Notes: a model not told the origin generated them from the letters alone. Shown: positions 50,279 through 59,841, counted from the stretch's first letter. The stretch is 64,000 nt of DNA from an uncultured Roseovarius sp. (GCA_947503145.1 CANNCP010000005.1:186001-250000), one strand, 5' to 3'. Made by a program: numbers and translations.

Positions 50279-51667
50279 TTATTGCGAGATGACAGCTCGA
50301 TTTCCGACGCCTTGCTGACTCAGCCCCGCCGTATTATTGCCCCCGGACTGGAGCAGTTCGGCTTCGTTCATGGTGCCGATCACGAGGATTCTGGCCAAGT
50401 TACTGTCGCCTGTTTGGCGGACGGCAAAGAGGTTCTCATCTCCATCTATGCTCGCGGACAGGTCGTTGCTCAGCCCCGTCTGTTCGATCACGCCGACCAA
50501 CAGTCCAGGCGACGGCGTCCTAAAATCCACCGCATTGTTCATGTCTCCGGCGATGACGACCATCGCCGAATTGCTGCCCTGTTGTCTGAGATCGAGAGAA
50601 TTGTCAGATCCCGTCACCACGACATCCGCGTCATTGTTGACACCGCGGCCAGATATGAATTCCTGCCGCGCAAGGACTAGGTTGCGATGTCCGTCTACCA
50701 GGATACGGGCGTCGTTGGCTCCGTCCTGGAAGGACGAAATACGGTTGTCGTTGCTTTGGCCGAGCACGTCGAGATACGCGGTGTTGGTACCCCATTGCTC
50801 AAACCCGATATCATTCCCGTTGCCGGAAATCACTGAGCTGGTGAAATCATTCTGGAAACCATCCTGCCGCACACCAAGCTGGTTACCATCGCCTTCGATG
50901 GTGATTTGGCCAACCGAATTCAGCTGGCCTCCCTGAAAAATGCCAAAGCGGTTGAAATTACCGCGCACGAAAAGGTCGATGTCATTGCCATTGGCCCCGA
51001 GACCGTCATCGCCGCTGGTCTGTACCAGTTCACCGGACGGCGCGTCGGAATTCAGCGCCCAGCCTGACAGTGCTATCGCGCCGTTGCCGTCACCTATGAA
51101 TTCAGCGCGAATACTGTTCTCTCCATTGTCGGCCGGCGTCAGTGATTGCTGTTCGATGCGGGCCACGACGTTGCCTTGCCCGGTCTGTATCACCGTTGCC
51201 GACTGGCCAGGCTTTTCATCGGATTGCAACTGAAGCACGGTGCCGATGCGGTTAAGGTTGCCGCCCGACTGCAACACATTCAGACGATTGGCACCGTCCG
51301 GGATCGTGCCAAGCGCGGATTGCCGCACCTCGCCCACGGTATTGCCGTCCGATTGCTGGCGGATCGTGATCCGGTTGAACACGAGTGGCGTCGCAGCGTC
51401 GCCCATCTGGTCGAGCCCTGTCCCTTCGGTGCCCACCCGGTTGTCGGTCCCGATCTGGTCGAGTTCGAGAAGGTTGTAGAAACCGGTTTGCAGCGCCGGA
51501 TCTCCGTCGGTGCCAAGCTGGTTGTTGGCCCCCGTCTGATTGATATCGCCGCTGTTAAGCCGCCCGTCCTGATCGACGAAAACCAGATTATCGTCCTGAG
51601 CCAGTGCGGGTTGCCCCGCGAGCATGACCATGAGTGCAAAAAGGCGGCTCGAAGATATCCTGGTCAT
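50279..51667 (-). CDS. Giant curlin-repeat protein (curli subunit-like) 1
   Basis: 462 residues from ATG 51667 (MTRISSSRLFALMVMLAGQP), signal peptide ending PALA. The rest is built of about sixteen units of the Q-x-G-x2-N type (QTGANN, QIGTDN, QSGGN, QDGFQN, QTGDSN, QQGVGN), ending in AVISQ. E. coli CsgA has five such units in 151 residues. Expected to be secreted through CsgG and form amyloid fibres. Last of three leftward paralogues. Confidence 0.85.
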   Translation of the reverse strand: MTRISSSRLFALMVMLAGQPALAQDDNLVFVDQDGRLNSGDINQTGANNQLGTDGDPALQTGFYNLLELDQIGTDNRVGTEGTGLDQMGDAATPLVFNRITIRQQSDGNTVGEVRQSALGTIPDGANRLNVLQSGGNLNRIGTVLQLQSDEKPGQSATVIQTGQGNVVARIEQQSLTPADNGENSIRAEFIGDGNGAIALSGWALNSDAPSGELVQTSGDDGLGANGNDIDLFVRGNFNRFGIFQGGQLNSVGQITIEGDGNQLGVRQDGFQNDFTSSVISGNGNDIGFEQWGTNTAYLDVLGQSNDNRISSFQDGANDARILVDGHRNLVLARQEFISGRGVNNDADVVVTGSDNSLDLRQQGSNSAMVVIAGDMNNAVDFRTPSPGLLVGVIEQTGLSNDLSASIDGDENLFAVRQTGDSNLARILVIGTMNEAELLQSGGNNTAGLSQQGVGNRAVISQ

Positions 51668-51734
51668 GTCGCGCCGCCTCCTGCCCATCAGAGGGTGACC
51701 GGGGCCGCCTCATGCAGCCCCGGTCACTGTTTCT

Positions 51735-53048
51735 TTACTGGCTGACCGCCAAATTGTTGTTCCCGCCACCGTTCTGGGTAAAGGTCGTGCTGTTACTCGA
51801 TCCGTCTTGCAGCACCGCCACCTGGTTACCGTTCGAGGCACCCGTCGTGCCGACAGTGCCGGTGATCGTGTTGGCTGCGCCGATCTGGGCAAAGGCGAAC
51901 AGATTGTTGCTGCCCTCCACAATGTAGCTGATGGTGTTCCCCGACGACGGTGCCGAGGACGAATTTTGGAACATGGTGCCCTGCGTTAGTAATCCGCTCG
52001 AAGCTTCGAGTGTTCCGGCCATGCCGGTCATCGAGAGACCACTGTTGTCTCCATTGCCATCGCCGATGAACGTGGCCGTGATCAGGTTGGCGTTACCTAT
52101 CTGTTGGGCGTCCATGAAGTTTCCGTTACCGATCTGGGTGGCATAAACGTTATTATTATTGCCCTCCTGAGTAATAGAGCCATCGTTGGTGCTACCTATT
52201 TGAGTAAGCTCCGCGAGATTTTCATTACCTGAGACAAGATCGGTACCCTGACGAACAAAGAAGTTGTTCGAGTCACCAGTCTGCAAGACTTTGATTTGGT
52301 TGTAGTTTCCGAAAATCTGGGCTGTGGATGAGTTTAAGCCGTTGTTTGAGCCGCTTTGGTCAATATAGATACCAGGGTTGTCAGCGATCGAGCCATTGTT
52401 TGATCCATCGATTGAGGCTACGTCCACGCGGTTGTCGCTGCCATCGCCTTGCGCAATGTAAGTGCCCTGGCGCGTATTGTTATATTGGTTAAAGCCGTTA
52501 TTCGACCCAATCTGGATCGCGGTGCCCACGCTGTTACCGTTACCATGCTCTTGAACGATGCGGAGAAAGTTCTTGTCGCCTTCTTGGCGCACTAGGTCGA
52601 TCTCGCCATCATCCGCATTGTGACGCACAATATCTGTGTAGTTATTGTTTCCGCTTTGAATGGCGCTGTTAACGTCGTTACCGGACGAGGCGGTGTCCCC
52701 AGAGGAGCCGAAGCTGTTGTTCGAGAAATACATTCTATTGTCGTCGCCAATCTGCTTTGCTTCCAGCACATCGTTGTCACCGGCACTTAGGTTAGAATGG
52801 TAGTTCTTGGATCCGTTCGTAAACTTCATCTCGTTCCGGTTACCGTCCTGCAAGGCATGATTACCGGTGGTACCAAAATCATTTCCACCGGCATCATCCC
52901 CAGAAAAACCTGGAATATCTTGCTGAATGAAGGCTGTATTATCGTTACCGTCCTGATCCAGGAACAGCGTGTTCGGGTCGGCAAAGGCCACCCCCATGCT
53001 GAGTGTCAACGCAGTAGAGGCCACAAGGCTGGTTTTGAAATATGTCAT
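51735..53048 (-). CDS. Giant curlin-repeat protein 2
   Basis: 437 residues from ATG 53048 (signal peptide MTYFKTSLVASTALTLSMGV ... AFA). About sixteen units: QDGNDN, QDGNRN, QIGDDN, QSGNNN, QEGDKN, QIGSNN, QTGDSN, QIGNGN and others, ending NNLAVSQ. Rich in Asn, Gln, Gly and Ser. Middle gene of the three-curlin group. Confidence 0.87.
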   Translation of the reverse strand: MTYFKTSLVASTALTLSMGVAFADPNTLFLDQDGNDNTAFIQQDIPGFSGDDAGGNDFGTTGNHALQDGNRNEMKFTNGSKNYHSNLSAGDNDVLEAKQIGDDNRMYFSNNSFGSSGDTASSGNDVNSAIQSGNNNYTDIVRHNADDGEIDLVRQEGDKNFLRIVQEHGNGNSVGTAIQIGSNNGFNQYNNTRQGTYIAQGDGSDNRVDVASIDGSNNGSIADNPGIYIDQSGSNNGLNSSTAQIFGNYNQIKVLQTGDSNNFFVRQGTDLVSGNENLAELTQIGSTNDGSITQEGNNNNVYATQIGNGNFMDAQQIGNANLITATFIGDGNGDNSGLSMTGMAGTLEASSGLLTQGTMFQNSSSAPSSGNTISYIVEGSNNLFAFAQIGAANTITGTVGTTGASNGNQVAVLQDGSSNSTTFTQNGGGNNNLAVSQ

Positions 53049-53123
53049 GGTACTGATTCCCAAGTTTCAGAGCGTTCGTAGAGTAAATGCCCGGACCGCC
53101 TCATGCGGCCCGGGCCATGCCTA

Positions 53124-54461
53124 TTACTGGCTGATTGCCGCGACGTTGCCGCTGCCAACCTGGCTGAAATTGGTCATGTTGTTCGACCCGGCCTGTGCGA
53201 CCGCTATCTGGTTGCCCAAGCCTCCGGTGTTCTCCTGTGAGCCAATGATCCTGTTGCCGTGACCGCCAAGCGAGTTGTCCTGCTTGAAGGCAAAGACGTT
53301 TTTATCACCGATCACGTCATGAGTGATAGCGTTCCCGTCGCCAAGCTGCTCCATCAGGCCGGCGGTCAGGCCGAGGCCGCCCGCGACATTGGACCCGAAC
53401 GGGTTGGCGCCGCCGTTGAAGTCGCCGTCGATGGTCAGCGATGCTATGTTGCCGTTGCCGTCCTGGACCAGGCCGACATCGTTGCCCATCCCTGCGATGG
53501 ACCCGAGCGACAGTTCGTTGCTGTCACCGATCTGCTTCACGCCCAGCTCGTTTGCGTCACCGGTGATGGTGATGTTGACGGCCAGGTTATCGTAGCCATC
53601 CTGATAGAAGCCGAACTGGTTGTCGTTGGCACTCACAACGGCATAATTGACCATGTTGCCTGTCCCGATCTGCACCACGCCGCTGGCTGCCGCGCCGGCC
53701 GTTTCGGCCGCGCTGCCACCGGTGAAGCCAGCATTGCCGTTATAGTCTCCGGTCAAGGACGCCACGGCACTATTACCGCTGCCGTTCTGAGTGGCGGACG
53801 AAATTTTGTTCGTCCTTCCGGTCTGTGAGATGTCTAAATCGTTGGAGAAACCGACCTGGCTTGCTGTGCTAACCTTGTTCGTCGGGCCGTTCTGAAGAAT
53901 TGTCATCTCGTTTGCAGCGTCCCCGGACACGCCGGTGAATTCCTGCGTTGCCGTGCCGATCTTGTTGCTGTTGCCGTTCTTCTGCGTCAGCGTTGCGGTG
54001 TTCATGATCGAGGTCGACGAGACCGCACTGGTTTGCTTGACTGTGCCGATGCCTGCGTAGTGACGTAGCTGCCGGATCGTCAAGCTGTTCGACGCACCGG
54101 TCAGACCAGCTACTGCGGTCTGAAGCACGTTCACCGTCTGCATATCGTTACCAGTCTGCTTTGCATCTAGAACGTTCTGCGAACCCGTCTGGATCACCGC
54201 ACCGTTGGTGCCATTCGAAGCGACGCCAAAACGGTTTTGATTGTTCTCCTGAACGATGGACAGGGTATTGCTGTCACCGTCCTGGGTCACATGCTGCCCG
54301 CTCCAGCCAGCTTGGCTGGACGCAGCCCCCGACTGATTGATCAGCGCACTGTTGTCATTGCCCTGCTGGGCGAGGTAACTGTTGTTACTGTCGGCGTAGG
54401 CGGCACCCAGAGAGAAACCGAGTGCGGTAGATGCCATAAGGCCTGTCTTGATGATATTCAT
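53124..54461 (-). CDS. Giant curlin-repeat protein 3
   Basis: 445 residues. Signal peptide MNIIKTGLMASTALGFSLGA ending AYA, then about sixteen units (QQGNDN, QDGDSN, QTGSQN, QNGSGN, QIGDSN, QDGNGN, QVGSGN), ending NVAAISQ. A strong ribosome site (GGGGGGAG) precedes the ATG. First curlin of the leftward operon; likely a major fibre subunit. Confidence 0.88.
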   Translation of the reverse strand: MNIIKTGLMASTALGFSLGAAYADSNNSYLAQQGNDNSALINQSGAASSQAGWSGQHVTQDGDSNTLSIVQENNQNRFGVASNGTNGAVIQTGSQNVLDAKQTGNDMQTVNVLQTAVAGLTGASNSLTIRQLRHYAGIGTVKQTSAVSSTSIMNTATLTQKNGNSNKIGTATQEFTGVSGDAANEMTILQNGPTNKVSTASQVGFSNDLDISQTGRTNKISSATQNGSGNSAVASLTGDYNGNAGFTGGSAAETAGAAASGVVQIGTGNMVNYAVVSANDNQFGFYQDGYDNLAVNITITGDANELGVKQIGDSNELSLGSIAGMGNDVGLVQDGNGNIASLTIDGDFNGGANPFGSNVAGGLGLTAGLMEQLGDGNAITHDVIGDKNVFAFKQDNSLGGHGNRIIGSQENTGGLGNQIAVAQAGSNNMTNFSQVGSGNVAAISQ

Positions 54462-54475
54462 ATTAAGTCTCCCCC

Positions 54476-54835
54476 CTAGGGATAGTTAGGTTTTACAGGT
54501 TCAAAGAGACCGAAGGCAGCGTCATGTGCTCCCGGTTGGCTGATGAGGCTGGCAAGCGGTAGCACTGCGCCGTTGTCGATCAGCGACACATTGTTGCCGC
54601 GATCAATGGTGGTGTTGGACAATTTTTCGTGGCGACGGACCGACTGCCCACGCATCAGAGCGCACGGTGCGGGACTGAAATCGTCACTCGAATAGGTGAA
54701 GGTGGATTTCGCGTCGAAGCCGGAACGCGCCGATATGACAGCGAATGCAGCATCACGGCCTTCTGCGGCAAACGCCGTAATCACACGCGGGCCCGCAACA
54801 GTTACATCAGCGGGAAAGCGGTTATAAATCTCCAT
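54476..54835 (-). CDS. Hypothetical protein heading the curlin operon
   Basis: 119 residues from ATG 54835, with AAGAAGGGG eight bases upstream. No signal peptide and no recognised domain; not a curlin (no repeat units) and not clearly CsgE. It ends 14 bp before curlin 3, so it shares its transcript. One Cys (APCALMRGQ). May be a regulator or assembly helper; unknown. Confidence 0.55.
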   Translation of the reverse strand: MEIYNRFPADVTVAGPRVITAFAAEGRDAAFAVISARSGFDAKSTFTYSSDDFSPAPCALMRGQSVRRHEKLSNTTIDRGNNVSLIDNGAVLPLASLISQPGAHDAAFGLFEPVKPNYP

Positions 54836-55574
54836 AAACTTACCCCTTCTTACACTTGAAACAGCCAACACTTGAATTCTTTTACCCCCAAGGCTGAGGC
54901 TGCCCCTTCGCGGGTACAAACGCTTGATGCACAGATGTTGATTTTTATCTTTTGACACCGCCCCGTCAGGAGCCCGTCCAAAACCGAGCATTTCGTCTCG
55001 TCGAAAAAATCCGCGTCGCTGGTCGATTTCACCAGCCTCAAATAACACCCTCTAAAATATTATATCTCCTTAAAGATTGTGACAAAATGGGGCGCCTTTC
55101 AAGGAATTCCTTATTTTTGCCGTAAAATAGTCTGTTTCTCGCCTTTAAACATTCTGGATTTAACGAGATACATTAATACGTTAGATGACTTCTCCCTCCG
55201 AGATGGCCATTGCCGCCCGGCTCTGGTCGACCAGCAACATACATGCTATGCGTGCATCGTAGGTCGCAAAGGCAACCTGAGATAGTCACTCACCAGGAAT
55301 CATCACATCCGGATAATAGCGGCCCTCGATCTTCCAGATTTTCAAGCAACGAGGTATGGACTTTTTGAACGCAGGCTCGCGCATCGCTTGGCGTCTGCAC
55401 ACATTTTGTTGTTCACGCACAACAGATTGTGGCGAAAAAAAGGCCAAAAAGCGAGAAGGTCCAAATCATGCCTTAATTGCGTTGCGCCGATCTGCTAGAC
55501 GTTTTACTTGAGCCTCCAAGCTCCGGGATCATCAATTGTTGCCTCGTGCAGCCCAATTTGAAGGTGTGAATTAT
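54836..55574. other. 739-bp divergent control region of the curli locus
   Basis: No convincing gene. Leftward, a promoter is placed at 55057-55085, giving a leader of about 200 nt before 54835. Toward csgF, an imperfect palindrome TGTTG-TTCACG-CACAACA (about 55407-55426) could bind a regulator. The length suits control by several regulators, as in enteric csg loci, but I recognise none of their sites. Confidence 0.45.
55057..55085 (-). promoter_or_regulatory. Promoter of the curlin operon
   Basis: Minus strand TTGTCA (55080-55085) and TAATAT (55057-55062) spaced 17 bp; an overlapping TATAAT (55059-55064) would give 15 bp. Placed upstream of the leftward hypothetical-curlin genes in an AT-rich patch. 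Confidence 0.55.
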
Positions 55575-56033
55575 ATGAAACGGCTTCTTGTTCTGAGTGC
55601 TTCACTTGGATTGCTGGCAGGAACGGCATCCGCGGGCGACCTCACCTACACTCCGGTAAACCCGTCTTTCGGGGGTAACCCGCTCAACTCCGCGCATCTG
55701 CTGGGTCTTGCCAACGCGCAGCGTCAAGCAACGGCAAGTGACGCCAACAAAGGTCGGAGCACGGGGACTGGCGGAACCGGGACGGACACCAGCCGAAACA
55801 ACGCAGCCCTCTTCGTGCGACAACTCGAAGGTCGGCTTCTTTCAGCACTGGCCGGTCAGGTGACCGAGGCAATTTTCGGCGACACGCCACAGGATTCGGG
55901 TGACGTGACGTTCGGCACGACCACCGTATCATTCGAACGCACGCTTGAAACGATCAGACTTGTCATCATCGACAATCTGGACGGAACCGTGACCGAGATC
56001 GTCGTACCACAGTTAGTGAGCGGCGGAACCTGA
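55575..56033 (+). CDS. csgF: Curli assembly protein CsgF
   Basis: 152 residues from ATG 55575 with AAGGTG upstream. Signal peptide MKRLLVLSASLGLLAGTASA, then the CsgF hallmark LTYTPVNPSFGGNPLNSAHLLGLANAQ, the segment that plugs the CsgG pore. The middle has a Gly/Thr-rich loop and the end a beta-rich part. Next to csgG, as expected. Confidence 0.95.
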   Translation: MKRLLVLSASLGLLAGTASAGDLTYTPVNPSFGGNPLNSAHLLGLANAQRQATASDANKGRSTGTGGTGTDTSRNNAALFVRQLEGRLLSALAGQVTEAIFGDTPQDSGDVTFGTTTVSFERTLETIRLVIIDNLDGTVTEIVVPQLVSGGT

Positions 56034-56078
56034 CGCAAAACGCCGAATATCGTGACACGGCAGAGGTTTTTTGAACAT

Positions 56079-57152
56079 ATGAACATGAGTATTTTGAACA
56101 ACTGTCGCAGGGCGGGTTTCTTGCGCCGACTTACACCGATCATGTTGTCGATTTTCCTGGCCGGATGTAGCGAGCAATTCGGAGAACCTTTCTTTGGCAC
56201 CCAACCTCCACGGTTGGTCGAGCTTTCGACCCAGAACCGCGTCTTGCGAGCAGTTCCGCCACCGTCGCACCGAATTCGCGTGTCGGTCTATGATTTCCCT
56301 GATCTTACCGGCCAGTACAAGGAACGTGACGTAGTCCAGACCATGTCGCGCGCAGTGACGCAGGGTGGTTCCTCCATGCTGATCAAGGCGCTTCAGGATG
56401 CGGGAGAGCGGCGCTGGTTCACGGTTCTGGACCGCTCGGGCCTTCAGGACCTGATCCGGGAGCGCCAGATCATCACAGAGATGCGCCGCCTCTATCGCGG
56501 TGAGGAACAGATAAACCCGGCAGCGTTGGGGCCGCTAGATCACGCTGGCATCCTGTTACAGGGCGGGATCGTAGGCTATGATACCAACATGCAGACTGGC
56601 GGATTCGGCGCGCGATACCTGGGAATCGGGGCCAACACAAAATGGCAGCTGGACACGGTAACAGTCAGCCTGCGCGCTGTTTCCACTGAAACCGGTGAAG
56701 TTCTGGCCAGTGTCACGACGCAAAAGCCGATTGCGTCCTCGGCAGTGCAAGGTAGCGTTTTTCGCTACATTGAACTTGACAAGCTATTGGAGATCGAGGC
56801 TGGCCTGACCACTAATGAACCCAAGTACATTGCAGTACAGCAAGCCATCGAAAAGGCGGTGATGGCCCTGATCATCGAAGGCACTGAACTGGGGGTCTGG
56901 TCTTTTGCAGACCCGGCTGCGGGGCGCGCGATGATCCAGCAATACCGGACCGAGAAGTATGGCGACATAATTCCAGCCAATGCGACCCGGGTCGCCCCAC
57001 CTGAAACCCGCGGAGCTGCTCAGATCACACAAACCCAACCCCGGCGACCCAAGCCGCGCCCCCGCGCGACCGTGCGCAAACTGGAGCGCGCGCCCAAGCA
57101 GGAAGCGGCGCCCGCCCCCCCGCCCGAGTCGGAAAACGAAACTCTGGGCTGA
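56079..57152 (+). CDS. csgG: Curli secretion channel CsgG
   Basis: 357 residues from ATG 56079; nearby ATGs at 56085 and a GTG at 56052 are alternatives. Lipobox LAGC after a hydrophobic run (RLTPIMLSIFLAGC). CsgG core: YDFPDLTGQYKERD, VTQGGSSMLIKAL, WFTVLDRSGLQDLIRERQII and GGIVGYDTNMQTGGFGARYLG. It forms the nonameric outer-membrane pore. A basic Pro/Arg-rich C-terminal tail of about 50 residues is an extra. Confidence 0.95.
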   Translation: MNMSILNNCRRAGFLRRLTPIMLSIFLAGCSEQFGEPFFGTQPPRLVELSTQNRVLRAVPPPSHRIRVSVYDFPDLTGQYKERDVVQTMSRAVTQGGSSMLIKALQDAGERRWFTVLDRSGLQDLIRERQIITEMRRLYRGEEQINPAALGPLDHAGILLQGGIVGYDTNMQTGGFGARYLGIGANTKWQLDTVTVSLRAVSTETGEVLASVTTQKPIASSAVQGSVFRYIELDKLLEIEAGLTTNEPKYIAVQQAIEKAVMALIIEGTELGVWSFADPAAGRAMIQQYRTEKYGDIIPANATRVAPPETRGAAQITQTQPRRPKPRPRATVRKLERAPKQEAAPAPPPESENETLG

Positions 57153-57394
57153 CCGCGCGTCCCGCGCGAACGATACCTATATTGAACGCGATGCGGCATC
57201 CAGGGTCTGCCCCTCGGATACCGCGTTTCTTGCGAAGCTTCCGATGCTCAAGAAACCGCCAATGCCGTGACACAGCCGCGGTTGCAACCCGAAATTACCC
57301 ACCTCTAACCTCATTGCTGCCATGTTGCCTTAACAAGCTCAGGTTACGGAGCCGAATCTTGACCGGCCCCCTAGGAGATGACCAAGAAGCGGGC

Positions 57395-57925
57395 ATGAGG
57401 AGCAGGCAAGTGTTTCAAATTTCTTTCGTGCGGGCGCGCGCGCTGACGACTACGGTACTTATCACGGCAATGGCCTCGGGCGCGGCTGCCTGGTCCAGCC
57501 CCCTTGATGGCAATGATTTTCTGCTCCGGGATGCCGGGCAGGACAACCACCTGAAAATCGTGGCGCCTGCGTTGTCGGCCTCCAGGCCGCAAGTCGCCCC
57601 CTCGGGCAACCGCCTCACTGTCGCGATCAAAGGCGACCGCAATGGCGGCTGGGGCCAATCCTGGCAGACACCGCTTTTTGATCAAAACCTCCCCGCCCCC
57701 GGTCTGCTGATGCAGGTTGGTTGGAACAACACGATTTCGCTTGTCCTAGACGGGCAAGATAACCTTTTCTCGATGTCACAGTCCGGATCCGGCAACTCCA
57801 CCATCGGGCAGATCACTGGTTACGACAATGCGGCGACCGTCGTTCAGCATGGTCATGGCAACATGGCGGTATTCTCACAAACCGGCAGTAGAAACGCCTT
57901 GGCCATCACGCAAAATTCGTGGTAG
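57395..57925 (+). CDS. Small curlin-like protein (possible nucleator, CsgB-like)
   Basis: 176 residues from ATG 57395. Signal region RALTTTVLITAMASGAAAW, a 70-residue segment without repeats, then four Asn-rich units (GWNNTISLVLDGQDNLFSMS, SGSGNSTIGQ, GYDNAATVVQHGHGN, TGSRNALAITQ). Few repeats and a position after csgG suggest a minor subunit or nucleator rather than the main fibre. A frame opens earlier but has no signal peptide. Confidence 0.7.
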   Translation: MRSRQVFQISFVRARALTTTVLITAMASGAAAWSSPLDGNDFLLRDAGQDNHLKIVAPALSASRPQVAPSGNRLTVAIKGDRNGGWGQSWQTPLFDQNLPAPGLLMQVGWNNTISLVLDGQDNLFSMSQSGSGNSTIGQITGYDNAATVVQHGHGNMAVFSQTGSRNALAITQNSW

Positions 57926-57974
57926 CGGACTGACATCCATGATATGCTATCTCTCATTGTAAAGGGAGAAGTTC

Positions 57975-58619
57975 ATGTTTCCGCGTTTTACCCATGCCTT
58001 TCAGATTCCGATGATCATTTCGGCTGCGGCGCTTTTTATAACTCCACCTGCCTTGGCAGGCGACAACAATGTCCTTTTCATTACGCAGACAGGATCAAGT
58101 GGCGGGCTTGGTAACTCGCTGTTCGTGGATCAATCCTTGGCCAGCGATTCGATTGTGGCAGGAAATGCCGCGGCGACGATTCCGGCCACGCAAAGCGGCG
58201 GCGGAAATGTAGGCGAAATCACTTTGGACGGATCGAGTGGGCTGGTGGTTTTCAACCAGACCAATACCAACCCCCTTTCCGGAACCAACATCGCAACCAT
58301 CGTGGGTGGGTCTCTTGCCAGTATCGTGCTGCAACAGAACGGCTTCGGGAACACCGGAACGTTGGACATCGGCGCTGGCGAAAACTCAGGCACGCTGACC
58401 CAGCTGGGCGACAAGAACACGGGCACGGTCAACGTGTCTGGCACCGAAACCACCGGCATTCTCAACCAGAATGGCAATAAAAATACCTATCTCCTCGATG
58501 TTACCGGGGATGGGTCAACCGTGACCTGGAACCAGATAGGCAACGCAAATGCGGTCAACACAGCCGCCATGGTCACCACAAACGCCGGCACCGTGACCGT
58601 AACCCAGCAAGGCTTCTGA
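57975..58619 (+). CDS. Curlin-like repeat protein
   Basis: 214 residues, signal peptide ending PPALA. Units are degenerate (QTGSSGGLGN, QNGFGNTGT, QLGDKNTGTV, QNGNKNTY, QIGNAN) and end in TVTQQGF. Lies between the CsgB-like and csgH genes; the gaps of 49 and 16 bp suggest one operon. Probably a further fibre component. Confidence 0.75.
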   Translation: MFPRFTHAFQIPMIISAAALFITPPALAGDNNVLFITQTGSSGGLGNSLFVDQSLASDSIVAGNAAATIPATQSGGGNVGEITLDGSSGLVVFNQTNTNPLSGTNIATIVGGSLASIVLQQNGFGNTGTLDIGAGENSGTLTQLGDKNTGTVNVSGTETTGILNQNGNKNTYLLDVTGDGSTVTWNQIGNANAVNTAAMVTTNAGTVTVTQQGF

Positions 58620-58635
58620 CGGACGGATCGGCCCG

Positions 58636-59004
58636 ATGCCAAAGAAAAGCCATATCCGCGTCATTGCCCTGCTGGGCTTGCTGCCCGCCTGCGCCGTGGC
58701 ACAGTCCGCTGTTCCGGTAATCGACGTAATTGCCTCCGATACCGGCATGACTGTCACCGGCATCGTCGCTGGACTGTCGCCCAGCACCATCGATGCCGAA
58801 ATGACGATTTCCCGCGAGGACGGATCCGGATCGCTCTCCACGCGGCAATCGCGCAAAATCGACGTCGGCCCGGACAGCCGAGACATCGTCGCCACTACGG
58901 AACTGTCCACCGCGCCGGACTTGCAGATGCATGTCGTTCTCACACTTAGGGAAAATGACGCGGTAATCGCAACTTCACAAACCAACATCGGCTCGGGCAA
59001 CTGA
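58636..59004 (+). CDS. csgH: Curli chaperone CsgH
   Basis: 122 residues. Signal region VIALLGLLPACAVAQ, then an Ig-like fold: MTVTGIVAGLSPSTIDAEMTISREDGSGS with STRQSRKIDVG. This is the alphaproteobacterial counterpart of CsgC, which blocks early amyloid formation in the periplasm (known). Position beside curlin-like genes supports it. Confidence 0.85.
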   Translation: MPKKSHIRVIALLGLLPACAVAQSAVPVIDVIASDTGMTVTGIVAGLSPSTIDAEMTISREDGSGSLSTRQSRKIDVGPDSRDIVATTELSTAPDLQMHVVLTLRENDAVIATSQTNIGSGN

Positions 59005-59028
59005 GATCGTCGCCTAATGGAGGATCGT

Positions 59029-59796
59029 ATGATCGCATCGTTCCGCTCGTTTGCCCTGGCTTTGGCCATTGGCGCAGGTTCATTCGCAGCCACTTCACTT
59101 GCAACCGCCCAGGACGAGGCGAGTTTCGTAAAGTCGTTTTCCGGCGACTGGTACGTCTTTGACCCGCAATTCGGCAGTGGAGACGAAACATGTTCCATGA
59201 CCCTGTCCACCGACAAGCGCACCGCTGACGCGCGCTTTGACGCCAACGCAAAGGGCTGCGTCCAACCGCTATCTGAAATGGCAGCTTGGGACATCCATTC
59301 CGGCCAATTGCGGTTGTTCGCCCAAGGGTCGGATAACCCATTTGCCCTGCTCGGAGGCAATCAGTTACGCATTACTGGCTCGCTGCCCGCATCGGAACGC
59401 GGCATTATCGTCGAACGTGCCGAAGGTGACGACAGCACCAGCGCCATTGCCAAGGCAATTGCCCGTCATCGTTGCATTTACGTGGGCTTTTCCCAGGAGT
59501 GCGCCGATGTCGCCGATTTGGTGAAGCCCGCCCTGACCGAAGAAGCGGGCTCTTACGGCTCTGTCAGCTTGCTGGTCAATCTCAACGTGCGGGATCAGCC
59601 ACGCAGCAATGCGCCGAACGTGGGGGTCTTGCAGGCTGGAACCTGCCTGAAAGTTAATTTCTGCACCACGGCCTCGGACGGTATCTGGTGCCGTGCCCGC
59701 TTTGGGGAGCGTAACGGATGGGTCCACAAGATCGCAGTACGTAAGGAAGAATGGCCTGTGCTCACTTTCACCAATTCCTGCCCATCCGAAGAGTAA
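59029..59796 (+). CDS. Exported AprI/Inh-like plus SH3-domain protein
   Basis: 255 residues from ATG 59029 (MIASFRSFALALAIGAGSFA signal). Residues 30-130 resemble protease inhibitors of the AprI/Inh family: FSGDWYVFD, CSMTLS ... GCVQPLSEMAAWDIHSGQLRLF, ending GGNQLRITGSL. The C-terminal 75 residues form a bacterial SH3 domain (LNVRDQPRSNAPNVGVLQAG ... GERNGWVHKIAV). Twenty-four bp after csgH. It may protect curli subunits from proteolysis or bind the cell wall (inference). Confidence 0.75.
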   Translation: MIASFRSFALALAIGAGSFAATSLATAQDEASFVKSFSGDWYVFDPQFGSGDETCSMTLSTDKRTADARFDANAKGCVQPLSEMAAWDIHSGQLRLFAQGSDNPFALLGGNQLRITGSLPASERGIIVERAEGDDSTSAIAKAIARHRCIYVGFSQECADVADLVKPALTEEAGSYGSVSLLVNLNVRDQPRSNAPNVGVLQAGTCLKVNFCTTASDGIWCRARFGERNGWVHKIAVRKEEWPVLTFTNSCPSEE

Positions 59797-59841
59797 TGCC
59801 AGTGCAGGGGGCGCTAGGGAGTAGGCAAAACTAGGGGAAAG

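Noticed and set aside
50279..54461. Repeat-rich genes as phage tail fibres or RTX toxins
   Set aside because: The units have the Q-x-G-x2-N curlin pattern, signal peptides are present, and csgF/csgG lie alongside; no Ca-binding GGxGxD nonapeptides are seen.
55079..55285. 68-codon frame in the curli divergent region
   Set aside because: No ribosome site, no motif, and it overlaps the promoter predicted for the curlin operon.
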